Positions 48,386-60,029 of a DNA stretch of 64,000 bases are shown here, one piece after another. Under the pieces are notes generated by a model. The model ran no database searches, was not told the origin of the DNA, and saw only the letters and a list, made by a program, of their open reading frames with translations. The first letter of the stretch is position 1. Each line of letters opens with the position of its first letter. A program made the translations under genes and the position numbers. The DNA is from Glandiceps talaboti. Taxonomy: Eukaryota; Hemichordata; Enteropneusta; Spengelidae. The stretch spans positions 7,645,431 through 7,709,430 of the forward strand of contig NC_135555.1 of NCBI RefSeq assembly GCF_964340395.1. Reading direction: 5' to 3'.

Positions 48386-49153
48386 AAATGTTAGTGGTTA
48401 AGAACCCGCAATGGGCATTAAAGGTGGTAATCTCCTAAGTTGGTGCGCTACACTTTGTTGTGGCAGTCTATATTTTAGTGGTGACGGTCTACATTTCTTA
48501 GGTGGAGGGAAATTTAGCGAGAAAAATATTATCTTACTACCAGGTTCCAAGTTGTGCTCTACACACACAGGAACTTGAAGGACATGTCGTATAGTCATAG
48601 CTTGGGTTCCAGGTTGTTTAAAATCTCATTTATTTGCATATATATTAAAAAGAAATGTACATGTTCTTTAGGGTTGCACAAAAGTGTCCTGTCTCATTTA
48701 GTCAATATTTATAATGTAAATAACAGATGTCTATTTTCATCAAGTTGGGTGTGTAAATTTGAAATGTTAGTTTGTATGTGTACTTTAATACAAAATCTTA
48801 CGACTGATAGTGTAGTTACCTTTTCAACTTTAGTAAACTGCATTTAGAAGTTTTAACTGTAGTTACTGTTACTAGTTTAATTAATGTAGGATTTAATCAC
48901 ATTATTTTGGTAGTGTTACAATTTTATTCCAAATAAAATAAAAATTATTGCCACTGTAAAAATTGATTTATAATATGTGTTATTCATGTCCCTCTGTATG
49001 TATATGTATACGTGTCTCCTCATCAAAGTGTACTTCAGGTCTCTCCCACTATTTTCCTGTGGTTCTTGCCTTTTTTCTCTCTACTATTTGTTTTCCTGCA
49101 GCCTGATCTGTTGTATATCCACATATGCACTGGCTATGAAGTTTGGTGTCAGA

Positions 49154-49782
49154 AACAGGGGTAGGATAGAGACGGGAGTCAAATATTGAAACAATTAAAT
49201 CACATACTTGTCAAAATACATGGAGAGTGTCCACGACAAAAATCGTTGCTGGGTTAAAGCTTATATTAAAGAATTCTAAAAAAAAATGTGGGCCCAACAT
49301 GTACTGTACTGGAGTGTATGTGTATGCATAGTAGTAGTACTACTTGTAGGAATGCCGTTGGTGGTATTTCGTTTTCGTTTAAGATATTGGTCAAATATGA
49401 AAACAGTATCACTAAGTGCATTCTACTAGTACTATGTGTACCATGCACATGCAATGACCATGTACACTCAAGTGCAATACTACAATTTTTAGTTTTTCTT
49501 CAAAATAGGCTTGAACCTAGAAATGTTTTGTCATTGATACTCTCCATGTATTTTGACATTGGATAGGACATGTTTAAAGATATCAAATCTAAAACTGACT
49601 GCTGTTTTTCGGAAGAAAAGTAACACTTCCTTCGATGGATGCCGCCATTTTGCAAAGTTGTGCCCTCACATGGTGATTCAGAGAAACTGGTTTGTGACTT
49701 ACAAGTTTTTAGGGTATAATTTATGGTCTTAGTATATGATTTCATGTTTCAAATTTGACTCCCATCTCTATCCCACCCCTGA
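49154..49782. mobile_element. 630-bp nested foldback element
   Basis: CAGGGGTAGGATAGAGAC with GGGAGTCAAATATTGAAAC pairs with GTTTCAAATTTGACTCCC and ATCTCTATCCCACCCCTG. Inside this, TTGTCAAAATACATGGAGAG pairs with CTCTCCATGTATTTTGACA. Further in, GGAGTGTATGTG pairs loosely with CATGTACACTC. The levels of pairing suggest one large palindromic element that has partly decayed. Confidence 0.85.
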
Positions 49783-50039
49783 GAAAAGGAGTAAAAAGAA
49801 TAGTGATTTTCTATTGCCAAAATGATTACTTGGGTATTGATAGTTAATCCAATGTGCCAGACTGAGATGAAAACAATATAATACTGAAGGAAATGTTTAG
49901 TCAAGACTTATTACTACCTTTAGTTCACTTTAATATATTGATTACTGCCATCAAAGTGTGATTTTATGATGAAATAACACTTCAGAAACCTGGAAACTCC
50001 TCATATCATATTTGCCACAATATCTTTGTCTTGACAAAT

Positions 50040-50430
50040 ACAACTAGCGAGCACTTCACCATTTCCAGGATGTATACAATTCACTTGTCACTGCTTTGCC
50101 AATTTCCAAGATGCTTACATCACATTTATTCTAGCCAATATTTGCCAAATTCTCAGCTGCTCTCATTTCATTAATTCTAGCAAGTGCTTGCCAATTTACA
50201 TACCACTTTTATCTCATTCATCCTGGCCAGAACTTGCAAATTTCTAGGAATGCTTCCATCAAATCCATTTCAGTACTTACCAACCTTTACACGACTTGCA
50301 TCTAATTCATTCTAGTGAGGGCTTGTCAATTTCCAGAAATTCATTTCAGTGAGGGCTTGTCCATTTCCAGGAAACTTACATGACATTCATTCTACCCGCA
50401 CTCACTCATTTCCAGGAAATGTACATCAAA
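50040..50430. repeat. Degenerate array of about 60-bp units
   Basis: Recurring CTTGCCAATTTCCAGGA, TGCTTACATCACATT and TCATTCTAG words at about 60-bp spacing, highly diverged. Confidence 0.65.
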
Positions 50431-51714
50431 ACAAAGGCTATATTTCCAGACAGCATTCATTACATAACAGTTATAGTAATGATAACAGTCACCACTAAAG
50501 AACAATTGGACTTTTCTCACATGTTTATTCACAAAATGGAGCAGATCAACAAACAAAAGGGGAGGTGTTCGTGTGTGTGTTTTTTTCTTACTTTTTTTCT
50601 CTTATTTATGTGAATGCATTCAGTTTGAAATATACTATCACTAGTAAGTAAAGACTTCAAATCTTCCAAGACAAATTTTCTACTTAGTATGATTTTGTAA
50701 AGGCCAGATCTTATTTTGTAACACCTAATTTGCATTTGAATAGATGTATGTACATCTGGTTTGGATGACCCACCCTAAAGTCAATTAAACACTTAACTTT
50801 GTTTTTTACCTAATGTATGCACACATCCCTGGTTTTATTTCACATATAGTCAGAAGATCACTTTTAAACTCATTCGCATCCTCTGCTGGTGTACATACAT
50901 CTGAACATGTAAAAGCAAGATCAGTCATTTAACACCTACAGCACGTTGTACTGATGTTTGAATTTCTTGGAAATACATGCCAAATTCACCTTTTCAACAA
51001 CTTATTTCAATGACCGATGTACATACATCTGATTGTGTCTTAGAATATAAATTCGTAGAAGTTGAAGAAAATCATACATACATGAAAGAGCTAATCTTTA
51101 TCTACATGTCAACTTAACAATTTTTTTTCTTGTGTTTTTGTTATTTTCCTTTCCTAGCTAAAAAAAAATGCTATACCAATAAGCCTTGCAAACATTGACA
51201 ATTACTGCAGTCTATACTATACGAGCTAGTTAGTAAGCACTTTCATGATTTTTCACAATTAGTAATGAGCAACTTGTATGTATCAACTACAATAAGTGTG
51301 CATGTTGTTTTAATGCTGGAAAATAAATGCCACCTTCTATATGTTTCCTATTAAAGTTAAATTTAGACCACACATGTGCGACTAAGTCTACTAAAATAAT
51401 GTACTTGGTTTTTGAAAACAGAAGCTGAAAGTAATATTCTGAAATAAGAACTAGTACAGTGAAAGGATAAGTTGACATTGCTGTATTGTACATTACAACC
51501 CCTCTTTACTCATTTTCAAAATTGACACAGGACGAAATAGTAACAATACAAACCAGAAAAGACAAAACTTTCTCTGTATTTCTGACTTTACATATGCCTC
51601 TGTCAGGGGGGTAGACTTGTTATTGCAGAGCAATGCATCACTCAGTTTATAGATACAGTAACAAAAATCAGGCTAGATACATGTCTCATTTCAAATTACA
51701 AGAAGACTTAGCGA
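50431..51714. other. Intergenic DNA, nothing recognised
   Basis: AT-rich, no supported gene. GTACATACATCTG words recur near 50890 and 51020. Confidence 0.55.
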
Positions 51715-51930
51715 TAGTTGACAGTCAATTCCACTTTCTCTCGTGTTTCTGACAAGAGGTAGGGTTCAAGATGAATCACTACCCTATCTCTCATTTCTAA
51801 GAAGAGGCAGAGTTAAGGTCACAGTCAACTCCCCTTTCTCACATGTTTGAGAGGAGGTGGAGTTAACATGAGTCAACCCCTTTCTCACATGTTTGAGAGG
51901 AGAATGAGTTAACAACGAGTCAAGATTATA
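51715..51930. repeat. Degenerate array of about 55-bp units
   Basis: Four units around CAACCCCTTTCTCACATGTT and TGAGAGGAGGTGGAGTTAA; the two 3' units are nearly identical. Confidence 0.75.
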
Positions 51931-52289
51931 TTATCAGGCTTCTTGAATTATCTTTGCAAAAAAGATAAATATCCCTGTATAAAGCAATCAGCCATCAGTT
52001 TTGCTCCCGACTATTGCAACGGTATCAGTTTTGTAGAATTTTGGAGAATAAGGGGCTTTTATGTCACAATTCAAGGAACATGACCAAATGTGTTAATTGC
52101 ATGGTTAAAGAGCTATAGCTTGGTATTTGCATTATCTACTTTCACATTGTCCACAACAACAGGATGAATGTGTTATTTCAAAATGAAATTTGGACTTTCA
52201 GAATCATACATTCATATATATCATTGTGTATGGTTCTCTAAGCTGGAGCAAAACTGACGTTTAAATGCAAAGAGTATTGAGCACAACTT

Positions 52290-55200
52290 TTAATATGTGG
52301 CTCCTTCAGGGGGTTGTGGTAATTTAGCGTTTTCTTTTAGCGTCATCATCCTTTTTATATCTGTCAATATTGTCTTAATTGTATAGCTTCGTGACCATCT
52401 GGCTAACACAGAACATGATTTACGATCGATCTGGGTGAAAGAAAAAAGAAGAAGCAGTAATGAGTTATGGAGAAATTGTCAAGTAACGCTATAGGTAATG
52501 AGTTTTTGTAGAGGCTCCGTCCCATCCCCATCCAACCCCCACCCCACGCCACCCCACCTGATACGATACGATTCTGAGGAGGACTGTCGCCATAGTTACA
52601 GCTAACTAGGTAACACCATTCTGAGGAGGATTGTCGCCATAGTTACAACTGACTAGGTAGCACCACTCTAAGAAGGATATCATCAACCAGGACAGACCGA
52701 AAGTTCAATGCTATGTATAAAACTGAACTACTTGTGTCTTATAACCTTTGTAATTTAACTGTAATTTTACTTCACATATGCCATGTATGAGTACACACAT
52801 GGACTAGAGTGAACACAAATTATGATCCTGTACATGTTTATACTTACCATTCCATTGCTACTATTGACTCCATTCATATTAATTCTGGAAATAAAGCGTA
52901 CGGTTGGGTATTCATCTGGGTATGAATTTCCACACTCTAGTCTTATACTGTACATACGGTTATCGTATGGACTCTGCAATATAGATAGAATCATAAGATA
53001 TTCTATTGAACCAAATCAAATTAAGAAATGATAACATAGTGACGAGTTACACAGCATAATGGTGCCCTTTTGATAAAATAGGATCGCCTTTCTTACATGC
53101 AGATCTAGTGAATTTTTTTTTCATTCAAACCTAGGCTGCACTGGGCAGGGTTGAACTTACAGACTTCAGAGGTATGAGGTATACACACCAACTTCACGGT
53201 TCTGTCCCATCATTTCTGCCTACAACAGTGAATGCGCTACTAGTTAAAATGAAACATGACTTACAAGAACCATCAGAATTGAAACATAGCATCAACAAGT
53301 CTATGCTAGTGTGCGAAACAAGCTCTGAACTTAGTGGCACAGCACAGCCTGTGTTCAGAAACAACATACGGTATTGAACAAATAAAATTGGTACAGGAAA
53401 GACTACAGTACAATGTTTGAGTTACAATTTATGAAACAATTCTAGAGAGGTGAGTTGTACATACTCTGGGTGGTCCCATAACCATACCAGTCCACCTGGT
53501 CATTGAGATATCATCATCATCTTCCAAACCCCAACTCACTGTCCCATCACCTCCTTTCTGACCCTCCTCCAACTCTTCCAACAGACGGAAATTGCGGGGA
53601 ATTACTGCAAGCAACAGATGTAAGTACATGTTAAAGAAAAGGTCCAACCAAACATATTTGCAACTTTAGATACTTTTTTGTTGTGTATTTAATTGATATG
53701 TGGTATGGGAATTTAGGAAATAAAAATAGAATATTAAAGTTATGTGACTTTGAAAAATCAAAATTTTGGCCATTTCTGCTTCATTGTGTGCTGCCATTTT
53801 GGCAGCTTTTGCTGCAAAGGCTACAGGGAAAAATCTGTGCTGGTGATGTCACATCATCCTACACTCCACTGGTATCTAGATCTAGGTATGTGTAGCAGCA
53901 GATGATCGTATTGCAAACATGCTGACATGCAAGTATTACAATGTAATAATCATGTTCAACAACATGACGTCAATTTTCTCCATACCCAATCCAATAAAAT
54001 TTTCTTCATTATTGCAATTCTCGATATCTGCAATAGCTTTTACCTCATGCTAGAGGGTCAAAATAGTGCACATATAATACATGTGAAGAGCATGGAGTGG
54101 AGGTTATGGTGCCGACCAAGAAATCAAATGTTTTTATGATGTGCCTAGGTAGTAGTATTCTATTTCAGGTACCGAGAATTGTGGGCGTATCTAAGGCTTT
54201 CACCTTTAATGAACCCTTTGAATAATCATTGAATTCGGCTGGCATGGTTCTCTTTGGAGGAACTGAAATGTATCAGTTGGTTTTAAGTGAGTCCGTGTGT
54301 ATATCTAGTGTATTTTCTCTTGGACCTTTAAAGATCTCTAGATCCAAGTAAGTTATTTCTTGCAGTGAACTTTAAAAGTCAGATGTAGATCATTTATATT
54401 TTTGGTCAAGATCTGTTTAGTACCATTGAATAGTATGAAACTATCATCTCTGAATTATGTGAACCCAAGAGAATATGTTCACTGCGTAGTTTGCGAAGTC
54501 TTTGTTCCAATTCATGGAATGTAGGCGATTTCAGGTTCTGTGGGCAAACTCATACTGCACCTGTATGTCTGTTTGTAGAATTTTCCGTTGAATTGTTTTG
54601 ATGGATAAATTTTAATAGTTTTTTTTCATATATTTTGTCAGAGGCTTTTTGATGCTGACCTTGTGCAAAGACACTTTTCCAGAATCTAACACCTTTTTTA
54701 CAAATTCAATGGCTTCATTGTGCGGAGTGTTCGTGTACATTGATACTACGTCACCAGTGTTTCTGCTGACACTTGCCAGACGTTAATGACGTTATTATAG
54801 ATATTTACGATAGTCAAAAAATACTGTTACGGGTCACTGTTTCAAGGTTTCCGTAGGTGAACCTATCTGAAACAGTGACTCGTAACAGTATTTTTTGACT
54901 ATCGTAATTACCTTAATAACGTCATTATTTTGTATTATGATCATCCTAGACTAGAATATCACCATCTTGGAATGGAATATGAGTTCACAAGTGACTGTGT
55001 AGTGAAAGTTATGAAAAGAAACAGCGAGTGTAGGAGGAATGGTTCACCGAATTTCCTTGGTTGGTATACACACAGGGACTCGAAGCATTACAATAAACTG
55101 GTATAAATGTTACCATCATCACATCAATGCATGATTGGTCCTTATTTCTATTTTCTAATACATTGACATGGATCACTAATTTTTATGGCGTCTTGGCTGG

Positions 55201-56179
55201 CTAGTTCTGGCTAATCATTTTATTGTATGATTAGCCAGAAAGGCTAGCAGATGAAATTAGCCAGAGGAAACACTGTGTCAAGTGTGACTAGCATAGCATT
55301 TTGTGGTACTTTTGTTGTTTGAATTTTTGAAGTCAGTTGGTTGGAGCCTACAAATGAACATAAAATTGGCAAAAGCCAGAATGACAAAATGACAACTACA
55401 AAACTAGCTGTTTTCTAAAAGATGCAATTTACATATATGTTAAAAAAACCTGAACAGTAGCATGGGATTTGATGTCTGTGTTTACATCATTCTAATTATA
55501 TGCAATGATAATGATTAAAATCTTGAAAGTTTTCATGTTTTGCATTTCACAAGAGCTGACAAATGCTATTTCTAAATTCTATATTGAATTTCACTTCATG
55601 ACATTAATGCCACTTGTCGTTTGGCTGTAAACAAGGGGTTCTGGTAATCATTAAACTGCGTTACGATACGGGGTACGTCGGCACTGGTGGATGTATACAT
55701 TTATTGTTCTGAATCAAGTCCACTGCTATGTGGAATGACATGCAAATTTTGACGGATGGCACATACACATACACCATCTTGCGGCCACATCCTGTCACGT
55801 TTTGTGTCAAGGGCAGTCAATTATTCCGTCTAACACATGGATTATGTAAGGTGTTGATTACACCCTTCACATGTGCAATTTAACTCGTCCCTTTTAAGAA
55901 CAATTTATAGACCGGCATGTTTTCTTGAAATCGTGAAATTCGGACAGGCGGCCTTCGGAACAATGTGTGAAAAAAGCCACCGTATCAACTGCGTTTCATC
56001 ATTATTTCCTTCAATCTTTCGCTCTTTGAAAGTGACATGACATTACAAAATGAACCTTGTTATCTGAAAACGTTAGTAAAATTGAAATGTTGCTGATTTA
56101 TTTCGAGTAGCGCTGATTATTCGTGCTTAGAAACAAAACATTGACGAAGCAACTTACCAACTTGGCTGGGCGCCGCCAT
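52290..56179 (-). CDS. UBE2V: Ubiquitin-conjugating enzyme E2 variant (UEV/Mms2 type), complete
   Basis: Minus-strand exons in coding order: 56179-56158, 53604-53465, 52973-52848, 52430-52290, with GT-AG borders and consistent phase, giving 142 aa plus TAA (human UBE2V1/2 147/145). The protein is the inactive partner of UBC13: it holds an acceptor ubiquitin so that K63-linked chains are made in DNA-damage tolerance and immune signalling. Features: [19 protein letters not shown] with the Phe of the UBC13 contact, [66 protein letters not shown], then last exon [32 protein letters not shown] and [11 protein letters not shown]. The last exon lacks an ATG and is only found by homology. The HPN/active-site Cys loop of true E2s is absent; the Cys in KSCSV is not in an E2 catalytic context. 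The start codon lies inside a YY1-type GCCGCCATTTTC on the plus strand. Confidence 0.95.
52563..52680. repeat. About 55-bp tandem repeat, 2-3 units
   Basis: CATTCTGAGGAGGATTGTCG, CCATAGTTACA and ACTAGGTAACACCA occur twice with a partial third unit, inside the last intron of UBE2V. Confidence 0.85.
54515..54780 (-). mobile_element. Penelope-like retroelement reverse-transcriptase fragment
   Basis: The minus strand reads [19 protein letters not shown], matching the Penelope-type RT motif around DVxSLYTNIPHxE. It then reads [13 protein letters not shown] and, after a frame slip near 54620, [20 protein letters not shown], matching [20 protein letters not shown]. Stops and shifts show a dead copy. 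It lies in intron 1 of UBE2V, next to the foldback at 54786-54928. Confidence 0.7.
54786..54928. mobile_element. Foldback element whose loop matches the 18S rRNA 3' end
   Basis: Arms AATGACGTTATTA, TACGATAGTCAAAAAATACT and GTCACTGTTTCA pair with TGAAACAGTGAC, AGTATTTTTTGACTATCGTA and TAATAACGTCATT. The loop at 54843-54864 contains TTTCCGTAGGTGAACCT and is identical over 22 bases to the conserved 3'-terminal segment of eukaryotic 18S rRNA, as recalled from the universal ITS primer region. Confidence 0.85.
55205..55240. repeat. Perfect 14-bp stem hairpin
   Basis: TTCTGGCTAATCAT, an 8-base loop, then ATGATTAGCCAGAA. Further GGCTAG and CTAGC words flank it. It lies in intron 1 of UBE2V. Confidence 0.85.
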
Positions 56180-57505
56180 TTTCTGTGATTGACGAAACTG
56201 GGCTGACCCCCCGCAGAGCAAAGTCGTCACACTATATGGGGCGCCCTCACATAGCAAAACAAAGTTGGTTCATTTCATGCACTTGGACGGGGATCTGTGT
56301 TTGTTTTCCAAGGGAACGAGCAGAATTCACAAGGGTGGTGGGGACGGTGGTGGAAGTGGTGGTGGTGGTGGTGGTTGGGGGGGGGGGGCTGAGAAGAAAA
56401 TATTTTGTCAGAATAATTTTCGCAGTTTCCCCTCCCCTTTGCGATCTCTAAATGAACCCAATAATTTTCGTAGCCCCCCCCCCCCCCCGGCTACAAAGCT
56501 AGAGATATTGTAATTGTACAATTATACGTTACCAATTATGCGTCAACGACAACGTCAGCTATATTTTACAGTTTCTGACAGTCTAATTGAGACACGAGAA
56601 AAGAGTAATTGTACACCATCGATAGTTATTTATGTCTGTTATAACTACACAATCACATTCAAATGCTGATGTCAAAATCTATTATGACGTGCGTTCTTTT
56701 CGCTTTGATCATGGATGTATTAGGGAGATCTCCCTAATACATCCATGATCTCCCTTATACATCCATGATCAGATTGATCACAGAGATCATATCCATATAC
56801 ATGGAAGGAGGACTGGGGATGGGAAGAGCGCATTTTAATTTTTTTACAGAAAACCGTGATAGCAACCACTGCCATCAATTGAATGTCCGACCTGATTCCC
56901 ACGAATCTATCCCTCCTCTCGGAGGATATTGGTGTCACATTTCTAACCACTTTTATTATTATTTGGATTCTTTGAATGATGTCTAGCTACTTCCATGTTG
57001 CTTAGTAACGACAAATACATGTGGTAATCATACTCGTTACTGTCGATGTCGTTTAAATATTGTTCCATCGATCCAAGTTGATTGACACTGCCACTGAAGA
57101 AAATAAGTTTTTACAACAACAACACAGGAAAACATGTGAGTATGATAAATGGAATGCGAAATTTAGATATTCTGGCAGTAAATTTTTATGTTTGATTAAC
57201 AAGTAAAGTAGAAGGAAATATGAGGTGCACTGTGAAAGATTGGCAGCATGTCTGGAGTCATACCATAGACACTTGTTACCCGACAGATGTTTTCAGAATA
57301 TAACAAAAATATCAATATTGAAAATGACAGCATATTTCGAATAAAAATATATGCCCTTTTCCCCAAAACAATGGTTGATTATGATATTGTTGTACCCATA
57401 TCCTTGCGATAGCAAAACATTTTTATTCGCGGAATGTTAATTTACTCTGATTTACTCGGTGATCAGGATAGCGCCCTCTGGTGTTACAACTGTCAACAAT
57501 ATATC
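56180..57505. promoter_or_regulatory. Divergent promoter region of UBE2V and the 57.5-kb gene
   Basis: The two first exons diverge 1.3 kb apart. Both begin with ATGGCGG, a YY1-type element at the start site (56166-56179 and 57506-57512). On the minus strand a CTCF-like ACACCAGAGGGCGC occupies 57484-57471, 22 bp before the second. G- and C-runs lie at 56365-56390 and 56475-56488, and a 44-bp palindrome at 56707-56750. Confidence 0.5.
56707..56770. repeat. 44-bp perfect palindrome plus a third half-arm
   Basis: 56707-56728 (GATCATGGATGTATTAGGGA plus GA) is followed directly by its exact reverse complement 56729-56750, with no spacer. 56751-56770 repeats the second arm with one change (TCCCTTATACATCCATGATC). 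Confidence 0.95.
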
Positions 57506-58687
57506 ATGGCGGATATTTTGGTAAGGGAAAGCCGGTTGGAGAGAACTTGCTGTCAAATAGTGTGAATGTAACTTCCTCTAACATACCCAAGTGGTGCTAC
57601 TGAAGTGTCTTGTTTCTGTAAGTATATGAACTGTAATTCCTGGAAATTATACTCGTTGGTTCTCATTTACATGGCAAAACCGCGATGTTTTGCCAGCGTT
57701 GGCGACACCAATACAATCTTCTGACTCGACTATGCACCGACTAGCGACTGTATGAGTGATCGTAATGCTAGTGCTATCTACAATGGGCATACACAGTATC
57801 GCACTTTGTATAGTAGTTGCAGCTGAATCGAAGCCGTTGGTTGTAGCAGTTTGAAGACATTATAGCCTTTGGAACCCTGTTGCTCAAAATTACTGGTATT
57901 GTGAATATAATTCAGGGGGTCTTTGCGGTGTAATTTCAAATTGTCCACAGACAACAGGTCTATCTCAGTATTTTATAACAATATTATTAATGATATTTAC
58001 TGAGTGGTGTGAGCAGTTGCACTGTATAGTTGTTTTGATCGCGAAAACGAGCTCCTTGTAGCTTTCATGGTTTGATTGATTTTTATTATGCCCGTTTACT
58101 AAAGCTTATCGACGTTGTAGTAAAACTGGAGAGATAAATAATGGAACAGAAAATAACGAATTGCTTGTTTTTCAAGTAACTGGACATGATCCAACTCGCC
58201 TGTTGCTTTTCACACCTGAAGAGGTGTGAATAACTTTCACTTTTGATGTAATAAAAACAGGCACCTGGCAAAATTATACAGAATATATAGAAGGAAACTA
58301 TTGTCAAACTAGATGCTGGATATACAATAATGGAATCTGTAGGGCTAAAGTAAATGTTTTGCTTTCACTACCTTGCCAGTCATATTCGATAATACCCACC
58401 TACTCCAACCCTCAACCCCCACTCCTTAAAATGTTAGTAAAGCTTCCAAGAGTTAGATTTAGGGCTGGCATCGTGTTTATTCATTATTCTATTCACTAAT
58501 TGTGATTTACTAAGTTGTAGCTTGATAATGATATATACGGATCATATATTTAAGATGTTATTGGTTATTGAACACGAACAAAAAAACTGGAGTTTATATG
58601 TAACTGAAAATTAAATAAAAGAAAGAATTTATCTTTGAACATCATGACACTCATGAGCTGAAGTGTAGAACCCTGTCAGAATGTGTG

Positions 58688-58735
<48 letters not shown>

Positions 58736-59367
58736 AGACAGTGCAGGGCTTAAATGTATGCATAAGAAATGTAATGATTATGGCATTCATTTGCATCTAT
58801 AAATGTGTCTGTTAGCTTGTTATAGATGTGTTTAGACATGTACATTTATGTTATGGTGACTCCTCTAATTTCATTCCATTTTGAGAAACAGCATAGACTG
58901 AAGAACAGTACATCAGCTGGTTGTGTAGAAATGTTTTGAGGAGTTACCATGGAAACAAAGGACCCCTTGAGAGACTTGATAGCAGCATCAGATACTTCCC
59001 ATGAAGTTGATGCATTAGGATCACTGGAAAAACAGCTAGTACCAAATAAAGGATCTCTGAGTATTGAGGATTTAGAACAAGAATGGTTGGAATTTGCGTC
59101 CAGTAGTTTGGGAGATGACTCCGCTGCAAATAATCCATTCCCGGATAAGTATCCGGAGAAAATACTGGCAAACATTGATGACTTGAAACGATTCACTTGC
59201 TATTTATTTGAGAGACGATATGGTTGGTCTGAAGCCTTGTGTGAGGATAATAAAGTAGACTATAGTAGTAGACGCAGACTTGGATCAACACCTAGTTGTC
59301 CTACTTCTGAGGAAGATGTCAAGTTGAAGGCAAGACTTAATGACCTACTTGATGATTTCCTTAAATG
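57506..59367 (+). CDS. 5' exons of an unrecognised gene, partial
   Basis: A first exon at the ATGGCGGATATTTTG motif ends at a GTAAGG donor (57520/57521). The next exon, 58892-59367, follows GAGAAACAG and ends AAATG|GTAAGT. The likely start is ATG 58949, since a TGA lies in frame just upstream; joining from 57506 would give only a short upstream frame ending at that TGA. The visible protein is about 139 residues: METKDPLRDLIAASDTSHEV, EDLEQEWLEFASSSLGDD, NNPFPDKYPEKILANIDDLK, RFTCYLFERRYGWSEALCED, then a Ser/Arg stretch and KLKARLNDLLDDFLKW. It is acidic and soluble, without a signal or membrane segment, probably helical. I do not recognise the family. Later exons must lie beyond 59.4 kb, probably outside the window. 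A CA microsatellite (58688-58733) lies in the intron. Confidence 0.6.
58688..58733. repeat. AC microsatellite
   Basis: About 22 AC units in the intron before the 58892 exon. Confidence 0.95.
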
Positions 59368-59612
59368 GTAAGTCAACAAAATACTATGTGTGCATGGTAA
59401 GTCAATGAAGAATTGTATGTTCATGGTAAGTCAATATAGTATGGTAACCGTAATTTGTAATAACATGGTACTGTGTACATGGTAAGTCAGTGCAATATTT
59501 ATGTGCATGTAGTATTCAAATCAAATTAATTGTATATACATGGCAGGTCAGTGAAATATGTGCACATGATAAGTCAATGACGTACAGTATTGTGTGCACA
59601 TGGTAAGTTAGC
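59368..59612 (+). repeat. Degenerate array that repeats the splice donor CATGGTAAGTCA
   Basis: The donor at 59367/59368 (ATGGTAAGTCA) is followed by near copies at about 59394, 59423, 59479, 59540 (TGGCAGGTCA), 59566 (TGATAAGTCA) and 59601 (TGGTAAGTTA), roughly 25-60 bp apart. Confidence 0.7.
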
Positions 59613-60029
59613 ATTTTGTTACATGATGGCATATTTTGTACACAATAGTCCTAAAAAGTGTTTGTATTTAGCGACAGAGTGCATTCAATAGACATTTCTA
59701 AATATGTGTAAATATACAAGTTTAAAATGAAGATTCAATGTACAGTACATTAAGATGTGTAAAGGTGTTATAGAACACATGGTAAAGCATTGCTTCTAAT
59801 TTATCCCTTTCCCTGCCATAGATGCCATCTGCTGTCAAGCTGTATTAAATTGAATTATTTCAAAGAGTGATTATCATCCTTTAGTTTATAGTAAATGTTA
59901 TCAGTAATTTATGACAATAGTTTGGTATCACTATAAAAATAATTTGTGCCTTTGTGTGTAAGGCTTAGAATCTCATCTTCTTCAAATCAGGTCATTTCAT
60001 TATCAATGAGATAGAAAAGATGACTTGGT
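59613..60029. other. Intron sequence with a CTCF-like word
   Basis: On the minus strand ACAGCAGATGGC near 59834-59823 fits CCASYAGRKGGC except at the first base. Otherwise nothing is recognised. Confidence 0.4.
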
